A stretch of DNA of 5,409 bases from an uncultured Caulobacterales bacterium. Lineage in GTDB: Bacteria > Pseudomonadota > Alphaproteobacteria > Caulobacterales > Maricaulaceae. The position numbers were made by a program, and so were the translations under genes. The stretch spans positions 1-5,409 of the forward strand of contig CALJNJ010000098.1 in NCBI GenBank assembly GCA_937981945.1, given 5' to 3'. Within the stretch, counting starts at the first letter, position 1, and every line of letters begins with the position of its first letter. Below are positions 1 to 5,409 of the stretch, piece by piece. The notes under the pieces are model-generated. The model searched no databases, was not told the DNA's origin, and worked only from the letters and a program-made list of their open reading frames with translations.

Positions 1-807
1 GGCAGGTGTGAATGATGAACCTGAGCATGAATTTAGAGGATCTTGAGTCGCATCAGCGAAACCACCACCAAAGGAGTTGACCCAAAGAGCCGTACCCGGG
101 TCCAAACGCGGACAGTTAGAAATTTCGCGATCTGATTGAAACACACCTTCAGTGGCTGTGTAAGATACCGTTGCCTGAGCGGAACCGCGATCCATCGCAA
201 CCCCAACTGTAGCACCAAGGTTATACTGTTCGCCATCGCCATGTTCTGATGTACCGACTTGAGCTGTCAAATCGATGCCTTCAAAGTCTTTAGTTGTAAT
301 GATGTTCAAAACGCCTGAAACCGCGTCCGCACCGTAAACAGCAGCAGCGCCGTCTTTAAGTACTTCGATACGATCAACAGCTGCCTGCGGGAAAATTGCG
401 AGGTCAACGAGGTTGTTAATACCAGAACCGACAGGAGAAACCCGACGACCATTCATCAGAACGAGAAGACGGTCAGCACCAAGGCCGCGAAGGTTGATGG
501 TCTGTAGACCGCCTGAACCATTGTTGACGTTTGTACCGTCACCGGAGAATGATACGGATGGCAGTTCCTCAAGGAAATCACCCAGTGTACCTTTAGCGGC
601 GATATCAATATCTTCTTTGGCAAGAACATTGACCGGACCAACAGCCGTGTAGTTATCCTGACGGACAATCCGCGAACCCGTTACAACGATCTCATCGTCT
701 TCGTCGTCGTCGGAATCCTGAGCAACAGCTCCGGTTGACAGCCCGGCTGTCAGCGCGCCGACGAGCATCGTCGACTGTAGTAAGAACTTTTTAATGTGTG
801 AATTCAC
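1..807 (-). CDS. TonB-dependent outer-membrane receptor, N-terminal part (cut by the window edge)
   Basis: An outer-membrane active transporter that takes up a ligand using energy from TonB/ExbBD. The visible part is 269 codons, open to the left edge. A signal peptide covers residues 1-29 (Lys6-Lys7, a hydrophobic core, then AVA before QD). An acidic run (residues 31-39) and a TonB-box-like segment DEIVVTGSRI (38-47) follow. The plug domain spans about 55-175, with LRGLGADRLLVLMNGRRV (106-123) and IEVLKDGAAAVYGADAVSGV (147-166), both hallmarks of the family. The first barrel strands start near 178. The start is GTG at 805-807, because TAAGGGG lies 6 nt upstream and this start gives a full signal peptide. 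An in-frame ATG at 766-768 would remove its positive end. Gly codons are mostly GGT, unlike the neighbouring genes, which suggests strong expression. The ligand cannot be told from this part. The family assignment is very secure. Confidence 0.95.
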   Translation of the reverse strand, partial: MNSHIKKFLLQSTMLVGALTAGLSTGAVAQDSDDDEDDEIVVTGSRIVRQDNYTAVGPVNVLAKEDIDIAAKGTLGDFLEELPSVSFSGDGTNVNNGSGGLQTINLRGLGADRLLVLMNGRRVSPVGSGINNLVDLAIFPQAAVDRIEVLKDGAAAVYGADAVSGVLNIITTKDFEGIDLTAQVGTSEHGDGEQYNLGATVGVAMDRGSAQATVSYTATEGVFQSDREISNCPRLDPGTALWVNSFGGGFADATQDPLNSCSGSSFTPA

Positions 808-813
808 AGTAAA

Positions 814-820
814 CCCCTTA
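814..820 (-). promoter_or_regulatory. Ribosome binding site that fixes the GTG start of the receptor gene
   Basis: On the minus strand TAAGGGG is followed by 6 nt and then GTG AAT TCA. It is the only good Shine-Dalgarno match near the 5' end of this reading frame. It decides in favour of the GTG over the internal ATG 13 codons further in. Confidence 0.75.
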
Positions 821-865
821 ATGGTTGTTCGTGCTTTATGCACTGTGTTTGTGTTTAGCCTTATA

Positions 866-875
866 GTCTGCAGAC
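866..875. repeat. 10-bp perfect palindrome GTCTGCAGAC
   Basis: The palindrome is directly adjacent to the possible TATAAG -10 box of the receptor gene, so it would sit in the -35/-10 spacer. That position would suit a regulator binding site. The palindrome is certain; any function is inference. Confidence 0.35.
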
Positions 876-894
876 ATAGGCAAAACTCGGCCCT

Positions 895-913
895 AAGGTC
901 GAATCCAGACCTT
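895..913. repeat. Inverted repeat AAGGTC-N7-GACCTT
   Basis: Two perfect 6-bp arms (895-900 and 908-913) are separated by 7 bp, giving a 19-bp dyad of the size bound by a dimeric regulator. It lies about 90-105 bp upstream of the receptor start and overlaps one candidate -10 box for that gene. There is no T-tract, so it is not a terminator. Confidence 0.4.
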
Positions 914-989
914 CTATGACTATTTTTTAACAAAGCTCAAGACCGCTTATATGAAAAGTGAGGGTAAAATGCCCATTTTTTGAAAAACC

Positions 990-1005
990 GTTGCATTTTT
1001 GCAAC
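990..1005. repeat. Inverted repeat GTTGCA-TTTT-TGCAAC
   Basis: Perfect 6-bp arms flank a 4-bp spacer. It lies 82-97 bp upstream of the operon start and overlaps the TTGCAA that could serve as a -35 box. An operator is possible; chance is also possible in AT-rich DNA. Confidence 0.35.
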
Positions 1006-1086
1006 CAACCGGGCAGTTTTCGTTAAAATAATCGTGATTTGAGTTGAATTTTCTGCTGAAATACAAGTCCCTAAGGAGAAAATCCC

Positions 1087-1659
1087 ATGAACAAACCTAT
1101 TTTGACAATTTTTATTGCATCGACCTTTTTGGCCTGCGGCACGGCCGCCGGGCAGGACACATCCAACCCTGCCAAGCTTGAAGCTGTCTATGCCTGCGCG
1201 GTTATGGCCGATGACGCTGCCAGATTGGCTTGTTTTGACACGGCCGTCGCTGAATTTAAGGCCGCTGAGAGCACCGGCGAAATTGTCACCGTCAGCAAAG
1301 AGGAGATTAAAGAGGCGAAAAAAGAAGGATTTGGGTTCAATTTGCCGTCTTTGTCGGGATTAGGGAAAATATTTGACGGGGGCGACAATAAGGAAAAGGA
1401 TAAAACTGCCGAATTATCCAATGAATTCAAAAGCCAAACATTCGAAATAGAGCGAACGAAAACATTTTCTTACGATAAAACCAAGTTCTATTTCACCAAT
1501 GGGCAGGTTTGGGAACAGGTCGGCAGCGGCAGTGTGCGCATTCCGCGCGAAAAAGACGGTGTTAAAAACACAGCGCTGATCAGCAGTGCAGCCATGGGCA
1601 GTTACAAACTGCAAATGGGCGGCAAAGGCCGCTCCATTAAGGTTCGCCGCGTCAAATAA
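1087..1659 (+). CDS. Secreted protein of unknown function with a Cys...ARLACFD N-terminal motif
   Basis: A 190-residue exported protein. A signal peptide covers about residues 1-22 (Lys3, then a hydrophobic stretch ending in GTAAG). Cys17 follows FLA, a poor lipobox, so a lipoprotein is possible but not favoured. The mature part begins with C37...ARLACFD (45-51, with C49), a pair of cysteines that could form a disulfide. Next come an acidic and lysine-rich segment, GFGFNLPSL (81-89), a charged low-complexity linker (about 95-112), NGQVWEQ (138-144) and the C-terminal GSYKLQMGGKGRSIKVRRVK (171-190). I recall this order of motifs from hypothetical periplasmic proteins of alphaproteobacteria; the ARLACFD piece also occurs in some other secreted proteins. 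The start is supported by AAGGAG 8 nt upstream. It is the first gene of a compact operon, 4 nt before the next start. No biochemical role is known to me. Confidence 0.85.
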   Translation: MNKPILTIFIASTFLACGTAAGQDTSNPAKLEAVYACAVMADDAARLACFDTAVAEFKAAESTGEIVTVSKEEIKEAKKEGFGFNLPSLSGLGKIFDGGDNKEKDKTAELSNEFKSQTFEIERTKTFSYDKTKFYFTNGQVWEQVGSGSVRIPREKDGVKNTALISSAAMGSYKLQMGGKGRSIKVRRVK

Positions 1660-1663
1660 GGAT

Positions 1664-2581
1664 ATGTCCTTTTGGGGGAGTGATTTTGAGTGGTCGTGGC
1701 GCGGTGTGACCGTCAAGGAAACCGGCGCCGATGTTCGCTTTGACGGGCCGTTATTTTACGACATATGGCGCTGGGCCGTCTATACGACAGCCGAAAAACT
1801 CAGGAGTTTTTCCCGGCAAAAACACGCCGTTTCCGTTGACGCCGGAACCATTCGGCCGTGGTATCTTTTATGGGCGGTTGTGACCCGCGCCGGCGGGCGG
1901 CTGGTATCGCCGGATTACGGCGACAGGATCAAAGCCCGAATTCACTTTTCAGACCAAACGTTTACGGCCCCCCAAAAGCCGGCCAATGATTTGTTTTCAT
2001 TAAATTTTTCCTGTAATGATATCAGCAAAAGCCGGGTCGCGGGGACCTTTAAAAATGTCTTCGGTTATGACCTGTCCGTTGACCCGGAAACCTATGACAA
2101 AGACATGGTCGTAAAATCCGAGGATAACGGCGCTCATGACGGTAAAATCATGCCGGGTCCCACGGCAAAACAGCCCAATATGGTCTACCAGCGGCTTATT
2201 GATAACGCCACGGATGACGGCCATGTCAGAGATCTGAGATGCCCGACTTTAATGGGAAAACCCTGCCTGGTGTTTATCAAAGAACGCCCCATTGATCAGC
2301 GCTTTGATAATCTCAATACGCGCTGCCGCCTGGAAAAGCCTGAAGATCTGTTTTCGGACGATGAGCTGTCCAAGATTTCACAATTTTGTCAGAAAATGAA
2401 ACTGGACTTTGGCGGGCTGGATATTTTACGGGATAAGGGGACGGGACGAATCTATATAGTAGACGTCAACAAAACGGATATGGGGCCGCCTTTGGCGCTC
2501 CCGCTGAGAGAAAAATTAAGAGCCGTCGACATTATTGCCGAGCAATTTAAAGCAGTAGTGTTTGCGCCGGAAAGCGGATAG
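1664..2581 (+). CDS. ATP-grasp-like protein, substrate unknown
   Basis: A 305-residue cytoplasmic protein whose C-terminal half resembles the ATP-grasp fold. Those enzymes use ATP to form an acyl-phosphate and join it to an amine or thiol. Visible signs are DMVVKSEDNGAHDG (147-160), with a likely nucleotide-binding Lys151; a hinge-like QRLIDNA (176-182); a basic segment ending IKERPIDQRF (205-214); and FGGLDIL (249-255) followed by IYIVDVNKTDMGPP (263-276). In the last two, Asp254, Asp267 and Asn269 fit the metal-binding positions. The N-terminal part (1-130) is not recognised. The start is uncertain. The ATG at 1664 lies 4 nt after the preceding stop, but TAAGGA is only 1 nt before it, too close for a good binding site. 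The frame stays open upstream to an ATG at 1586, which would overlap the previous gene by 74 nt and adds 26 residues that look like a shadow of that gene. Translational coupling is likely. No partner enzyme reveals the substrate. Confidence 0.75.
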   Translation: MSFWGSDFEWSWRGVTVKETGADVRFDGPLFYDIWRWAVYTTAEKLRSFSRQKHAVSVDAGTIRPWYLLWAVVTRAGGRLVSPDYGDRIKARIHFSDQTFTAPQKPANDLFSLNFSCNDISKSRVAGTFKNVFGYDLSVDPETYDKDMVVKSEDNGAHDGKIMPGPTAKQPNMVYQRLIDNATDDGHVRDLRCPTLMGKPCLVFIKERPIDQRFDNLNTRCRLEKPEDLFSDDELSKISQFCQKMKLDFGGLDILRDKGTGRIYIVDVNKTDMGPPLALPLREKLRAVDIIAEQFKAVVFAPESG

Positions 2582-2589
2582 AAGCGGGC

Positions 2590-3492
2590 ATGGGCATTCC
2601 CTTTGTAAAATCGTTTGATTTTGAATATGGCGTCAGCGCGCCCATCAGCCCTATGATTGAACGGCTGGTCGCCGATAATCCGGGCCCGTTCACCTATACG
2701 GGCACGGGCGTCTATATTATCGGCGATAAGAATGTGGCCGTCATCGATCCCGGTCCGGCCACGCCCAATCATCAAGCCGCCCTTAAAAAGGCCCTCAAAG
2801 GTCGCCGCGTCACCCATGTTCTGGTCACCCATCACCATGTTGACCACTCACCCATGGCCGCGCCGCTGGCCGCCGAGCATAATTGCCAGGTTTACGGCTA
2901 TGGTCTCCAGACCCGCCCGCCTGAAGGCGGAGAAGTTCGGCTCGAAGCCGGGGATGATCTGGGCTTCAAACCGGATATTGAGATTTGCAACGGGCTCAAG
3001 ATCAACGGAGACGGCTGGACCATAGAGGCCATTCATACACCGGGACATACCTCCAATCATATGTGCTACGCCCTGCATGAGGAAAATGTTTTATTCTCCG
3101 GCGATCATATAATGGGATGGTCCACCAGCGTGGTCAGCCCGCCCGACGGCCATATGGGCGATTATCTGAACAGTCTCGATCGCATTTTGGAACGCAATTT
3201 TGACCGCATTATTCCCACACACGGTCCGGTGATCGAAAAGCCCCAAGAATTTGTCCAAGCCTATATTGACCACCGCCTGGCCCGCGAAGATCAAATCTGC
3301 GCCGCGCTCGGCGCCGGCCTGACCCAAATCAGTGACATTGTTGCCCGGCTTTATGCGGATATTGACAAACGCCTGCATCCGGCCGCCGCCCATAGCGTGC
3401 TGGCCCATATTATTCGCCTCAGAGAGATCGGAAAAATTGACGCCGACAGCCCTGACGGCCTCAAGACATCCTACAGGTTAAAGACAAGCTGA
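2590..3492 (+). CDS. Metallo-beta-lactamase-fold hydrolase, LACTB2-like, with C-terminal winged helix
   Basis: A 300-residue, probably dinuclear zinc hydrolase. All the metal ligands are visible: THHHVDH (80-86; His81, His83, Asp85, His86), HTPGHT (149-154; His153), FSGDH (169-173; Asp172) and PTHGP (209-213; His211). NPGPFTYTGTGVYIIG (30-45) is the typical opening beta-sheet of the LACTB2/glyoxalase-II-like branch. The tail, RLHPAAAHSVLAHIIRLREI (261-280) followed by GKI, is the winged-helix module found in LACTB2-type proteins. LACTB2 itself is a mitochondrial single-stranded RNA endonuclease; bacterial relatives are mostly uncharacterised, so RNA, a thioester or another ester are all possible substrates. 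The ATG is 8 nt after the preceding stop and lacks a clear Shine-Dalgarno sequence, which suggests coupling. The stop TGA shares its A with the ATG of the next gene. The fold is very secure; the substrate is not. Confidence 0.93.
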   Translation: MGIPFVKSFDFEYGVSAPISPMIERLVADNPGPFTYTGTGVYIIGDKNVAVIDPGPATPNHQAALKKALKGRRVTHVLVTHHHVDHSPMAAPLAAEHNCQVYGYGLQTRPPEGGEVRLEAGDDLGFKPDIEICNGLKINGDGWTIEAIHTPGHTSNHMCYALHEENVLFSGDHIMGWSTSVVSPPDGHMGDYLNSLDRILERNFDRIIPTHGPVIEKPQEFVQAYIDHRLAREDQICAALGAGLTQISDIVARLYADIDKRLHPAAAHSVLAHIIRLREIGKIDADSPDGLKTSYRLKTS

Positions 3493-3875
3493 TGCCCGAT
3501 CACAAAGCGAGTTGTCACTGCGGAAAAGTACAGATTTTCTTTGAGGCCCCGGCCGAGGTTCAGGTCACGCTTTGCAATTGCTCTATTTGCAACCGAACCG
3601 GCTATGAACATGTTTTCGTTCCTCAGGAGCAGGCCACGATTTTGGGCGATGCCAATTTGATCACCTACACATTTGGGAGCCATCAAGCGAAGCACTATTT
3701 TTGCCAAACTTGCGGGATCAAACCCTTTTATATCCCCAAGTCTCATCCGGACGATTATTCCATCAATTTACGCTGCGTCGAAGGCGGCACATTAAGCATA
3801 TCCGAAACCATTGAATTTGACGGGCAAAACTGGGAAAAGAACATCGATAATTTACGTTCGGAAACAAATAGTTAG
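3492..3875 (+). CDS. GFA/CENP-V family zinc-binding protein
   Basis: A 127-residue small protein with the complete cysteine pattern of the glutathione-dependent formaldehyde-activating (GFA) fold: C8-H-C10-G, then C28-N-C30-S-I-C33, then C71-Q-T-C74-G. These bind structural and catalytic zinc in the family. The name comes from Gfa, reported to speed formation of S-hydroxymethylglutathione; most members have no proven activity, so a formaldehyde role should not be assumed. The length is normal for the family and nothing is missing. The ATG overlaps the stop of the hydrolase gene (TGATG) and no strong ribosome binding site precedes it, pointing to translational coupling. It is the last gene of the plus-strand operon, ending 18 bp from the convergent transferase gene. 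Confidence 0.93.
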   Translation: MPDHKASCHCGKVQIFFEAPAEVQVTLCNCSICNRTGYEHVFVPQEQATILGDANLITYTFGSHQAKHYFCQTCGIKPFYIPKSHPDDYSINLRCVEGGTLSISETIEFDGQNWEKNIDNLRSETNS

Positions 3876-3882
3876 CGCTCTA

Positions 3883-3908
3883 TTGCCCGTGCCTTAGCCC
3901 ATGGGCAA
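3883..3908. terminator. Weak inverted repeat at the convergent gene ends, possible terminator
   Basis: TTGCCC (3883-3888) and GGGCAA (3903-3908) could pair over a 14-nt loop, covering the 18-bp gap and the last codons of the transferase gene. A second palindrome, GCCCATGGGC (3897-3906), competes with it. Neither strand has a T-tract after the stem, so this is not a classical intrinsic terminator. The location is right, the structure poor. Confidence 0.2.
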
Positions 3909-4499
3909 ATCCGTAATTAATATATGTTTGGGATGGTCGGAAAACCGGTCCAGCCAAGCCATAATATTAGGGTAATCCGACAGCTCAAATCCGCCGTCTC
4001 CGGCCACATGCGTATAGGCATAGAGCGCGATATCCGCCACGGTCGGACCGGCGGCTGCAAACCACAAATTATCCGCCAAATGATGTTCCATAACGTCCAA
4101 AGCGGCCCTGCCTTTCGGCATGAGTTTTTCAAGTTCATCAGCGCGGGTATCAGCGGCGTACATGCGGATAAACCGGGCCACGGCGATGGCCGGTTCATGC
4201 TTATATTGCTCGAAAAACATCCATTGCAGCGCCTTGGTTTGCTCGAAATGACCGGCCGGCCAATAGGGCGTATCCCGGGCCAGAAAATACAAGATGGCAT
4301 TGCTCTCGGCGATGCGCCGGCCGTCACTCAGTTCCAGTAATGGAATTTGCCCGGCCGGGTTCTTGGCCTTGTAGTCCTCAGACTGTGTTTCGCCCTTATG
4401 AATATCCAAGAGAACATGGTCATATTGAAGGCCCAGATAAGACATCAAAAGCCGAACCTTATAAGAATTTCCCGACGGTAAATAGTCGTAAAGCTTCAT
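3894..4499 (-). CDS. Glutathione S-transferase family protein
   Basis: A 201-residue cytosolic protein with the two-domain GST fold. The thioredoxin-like N-terminal domain (1-78) starts MKLYDYLPSGNSYKVR; a serine in SGNS (Ser9 or Ser12) may activate the thiol. It continues with NPAGQIPLLE (47-56), holding the cis-proline Pro54, and ESNAIL (65-70), the Glu-Ser pair that binds the gamma-glutamyl part of glutathione. The helical C-terminal domain (about 85-195) contains VADIALYAY (154-162), whose Asp156 is the usual folding N-cap. Length is normal. The ATG has GAGGG 9 nt upstream. An intrinsic terminator lies directly upstream, so the gene either has its own promoter, which I could not find, or relies on readthrough. 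The substrate is not predictable. It is convergent with the GFA-type gene, and whether the two act together is unknown. Confidence 0.93.
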   Translation of the reverse strand: MKLYDYLPSGNSYKVRLLMSYLGLQYDHVLLDIHKGETQSEDYKAKNPAGQIPLLELSDGRRIAESNAILYFLARDTPYWPAGHFEQTKALQWMFFEQYKHEPAIAVARFIRMYAADTRADELEKLMPKGRAALDVMEHHLADNLWFAAAGPTVADIALYAYTHVAGDGGFELSDYPNIMAWLDRFSDHPKHILITDLPMG

Positions 4500-4522
4500 G
4501 TTGTTTTGCCCTCTTTTCAGTC

Positions 4523-4549
4523 AAAAAAATTGGCCCGAACGGGCCAATT
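4523..4549 (-). terminator. Intrinsic (Rho-independent) terminator of the DUF805 gene
   Basis: On the minus strand the arm AATTGGCCCG (4549-4540) pairs perfectly with CGGGCCAATT (4537-4528). In practice this gives a 9-bp GC-rich stem with a GTTC loop, followed by a run of seven T (4529-4523, two of them in the stem). It begins 10 bp after the DUF805 stop codon. The plus strand has no T-tract after the stem, so it works in one direction only. Confidence 0.9.
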
Positions 4550-4559
4550 AAATCATGGT

Positions 4560-5003
4560 TTATTCGTAAACGGGATCTTCGCCGTATTTATTGGGTCCGA
4601 CCGTTCCGCGCATGCAAAACCAGATGATCATACCCAGCGACGCCAGTAAGCCGACAAGCGGAATAAGTCCGACAACAATGAATACTAAATACAGCCAGCC
4701 GGTCTGATTGAGATCGTGAAATCTCCGGACCGCTAACGCTATGCTCGGAATTAAAATTGCCAGAAAATACAACATCAATAAACCCAGCGGGATCATCATT
4801 CCGGCCGGTATTTCACCGCCGCCGCTGTCCAAGGCTTCCAGGTTTTCCAATCCGCCGCTCATAACCCCCATAAGAATCATAAGCACCATAGCGACGAGAA
4901 AATTAAAGAGTGCAACCCACCAATATTCCGACCGGCTAGAACGCCCCTGAAAATCCGTATAGCGCCTGAAAAACATTTTCACCGCTTCACCAAATCCAAC
5001 CAT
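4560..5003 (-). CDS. DUF805 family inner-membrane protein
   Basis: A 147-residue integral membrane protein of the DUF805 family (same family as E. coli YhaH/YhaI), function unknown. Signature motifs in order: DFQGRSSRSEYWW (17-29), IPSIALAVRRFHDLNQTGW (85-103) and GTVGPNKYGEDP (133-144). Hydrophobic segments lie at about 28-49, 70-93 and 103-129, the last possibly two short helices. A Gly- and Glu-containing loop (about 50-67) separates the first two and is the least conserved-looking part. The start has an excellent GGAGG site 5 nt upstream. It lies 90 bp downstream of metG on the same strand and is followed by a strong terminator, so it could be cotranscribed with metG or have its own promoter. 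No role can be read from context. Confidence 0.92.
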   Translation of the reverse strand: MVGFGEAVKMFFRRYTDFQGRSSRSEYWWVALFNFLVAMVLMILMGVMSGGLENLEALDSGGGEIPAGMMIPLGLLMLYFLAILIPSIALAVRRFHDLNQTGWLYLVFIVVGLIPLVGLLASLGMIIWFCMRGTVGPNKYGEDPVYE

Positions 5004-5066
5004 AAAATCCTCCCTCTTTTTATTGTTGAAGGGATATCATGGGTGCGAATCGTTGCTTTTGCAATC

Positions 5067-5102
5067 AAAAAACCGCGCTTGCCGCGTCTGTCCTTACGCG
5101 GC
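5067..5102 (-). terminator. Possible weak terminator at the end of metG
   Basis: GCCGCG (5102-5097) and CGCGGC (5086-5081) on the minus strand form a 6-bp stem around the metG stop codon with a 10-nt loop. A nested CGCG-GCAAG-CGCG hairpin (5086-5074) runs almost directly into a T6 tract (5072-5067). The stems are short and mutually exclusive, so termination would be partial at best and some transcripts may continue into the DUF805 gene. Confidence 0.35.
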
Positions 5103-5409
5103 GCCGCCGAATTTTTCGCCCCAAGCCGCCACGTCTTCGTCTTCTATTTTGGTGAATAAAAGCTCGGGCGCCGCCACGGGCAGACCCGGCGGAAGCGCAT
5201 CGATAAGACCGGCAATATCCGAAACATCGCCGAAATTCCACGTGCGGTTTTCTTCCGGGATATTAATGGCGCCGAGGATTTTGGCCGCGGCATCCGGGAT
5301 GACGGGCTGCGCGATAATTCCAAATAAGGCGACCAAATTAATCCCGGTGCGCACGCCGATAGCGGCCTGATCCACATCCGTTTTATAATGGGTCCACGGC
5401 GCGGCCTGG
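5094..5409 (-). CDS. metG: Methionyl-tRNA synthetase, C-terminal end (cut by the window edge)
   Basis: The last 104 residues of the enzyme that charges tRNA-Met. They belong to the helical anticodon-binding domain. The stretch opens with APWTHYKTD, the classical MetRS 'APW..(I/Y)K.D' motif, followed by GVRTGINLVALFGIIAQPVI, a match to the conserved helix in which a Pro-Val-Ile-Pro segment packs the domain. It ends with PELLFTKIEDEDVAAWGEKFGG and two alanines; a 'LF.KI.DE.V..W...FGG' ending is what I expect in alphaproteobacterial MetRS. No C-terminal tRNA-binding (Trbp111-like) domain follows, so this is the short form. The reading frame is open to the right edge with no in-frame start needed; the GTG at 5373-5375 is an internal valine. 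The catalytic domain lies outside the window. Confidence 0.9.
   Translation of the reverse strand, partial: QAAPWTHYKTDVDQAAIGVRTGINLVALFGIIAQPVIPDAAAKILGAINIPEENRTWNFGDVSDIAGLIDALPPGLPVAAPELLFTKIEDEDVAAWGEKFGGAA

Larger units (their letters stand above)
808..1086. promoter_or_regulatory. Divergent intergenic control region between the receptor gene and the four-gene operon
   Basis: This 279-bp AT-rich stretch has no credible gene and must hold the promoters for both directions. For the receptor, TATAAG (865-860 on the minus strand) is a possible -10 box, but no good -35 box is placed for it. TTGAGC (940-935) with TAGAAG (916-911), spacing 18, is an alternative. For the operon, TTGCAA (999-1004) and TAAAAT (1024-1029) are 19 nt apart, which is slightly long. 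Four short perfect dyads lie between 866 and 1005 and are listed separately where useful. No consensus Fur box was recognised. Promoter positions are guesses; the region's role is inferred from gene orientation. Confidence 0.5.

Noticed and set aside
413..652. Plus-strand reading frame of 79 codons opposite the receptor
   Set aside because: It is antisense to a reading frame with unmistakable TonB-receptor motifs, is rich in Arg, Pro and Ser, and resembles nothing known.
456..668. Minus-strand frame of 70 codons within the receptor gene
   Set aside because: It is a shifted reading of the receptor frame; the receptor itself runs unbroken through this stretch, so there is no frameshift.
2452..2847. 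Minus-strand frame of 131 codons across the ATP-grasp/hydrolase junction
   Set aside because: It is antisense to two well-supported genes, has no recognisable motif, and arises from GC-biased third positions.
1087..3875. A dedicated defence, toxin or natural-product system in the four-gene operon
   Set aside because: There is no toxin, nuclease effector, carrier protein, precursor peptide or transporter; the hydrolase and GFA genes are common housekeeping-type families.
3917..4340. Long frames on both strands inside the transferase gene (136-138 codons)
   Set aside because: Both are shadows; only the GST frame carries a coherent fold with family motifs.
5052..5065. TTGC-TTTT-GCAA dyad resembling the GTTGCA-TTTT-TGCAAC dyad at 990
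   Set aside because: The arms are only 4 bp and the spacing differs; two such AT-rich dyads in 5.4 kb can occur by chance, so I do not claim a shared operator.
5023..5370. Plus-strand frame of 115 codons opposite metG
   Set aside because: It has Ser/Ala/Pro-rich antisense composition and lies opposite conserved MetRS sequence.
1..5409. tRNA, rRNA, CRISPR array, insertion sequence or attachment site
   Set aside because: I found no cloverleaf, no regularly spaced direct repeats, no transposase frame and no long terminal inverted repeats when reading both strands.

Overview
The window looks like chromosomal DNA from a Gram-negative bacterium with moderate GC content, most likely an alphaproteobacterium. 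An outer-membrane TonB-dependent receptor shows that there is an outer membrane. The secreted protein with a Cys...ARLACFD motif, the LACTB2-like metallo-hydrolase, the SGNSYKVR-type glutathione transferase and the MetRS that ends just after a 'KFGG' tail all resemble alphaproteobacterial proteins. This placement comes from family resemblance, not from a search.

Layout. (1) Bases 1-807, minus strand: the first 269 residues of a TonB-dependent receptor with a GTG start, running off the left edge. (2) Bases 808-1086: a divergent intergenic region with several short perfect dyads. (3) Bases 1087-3875, plus strand: four tightly packed genes, probably one operon. They encode a secreted protein of unknown function, an ATP-grasp-like protein, a metallo-beta-lactamase-fold hydrolase with a C-terminal winged helix, and a zinc-binding GFA/CENP-V-type protein. 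The gaps are 4 nt and 8 nt, followed by a 1-nt stop/start overlap. (4) Bases 3894-5409, minus strand, convergent with the operon. In transcription order these are the C-terminal end of methionyl-tRNA synthetase (metG, entering from the right edge), a DUF805 membrane protein, a strong intrinsic terminator, and a glutathione S-transferase.

How the genes may work together. The receptor imports an unidentified ligand (siderophore, cofactor or sugar) across the outer membrane. The last two operon genes and the convergent transferase belong to families often linked to thiol or glutathione chemistry, but nothing in the sequence proves a shared pathway. The least characterised part is the pair of a secreted protein and an orphan ATP-grasp protein at the head of the operon. 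I see no mobile element, CRISPR array, RNA gene or clear defence system. Most of the window looks like ordinary chromosomal content.
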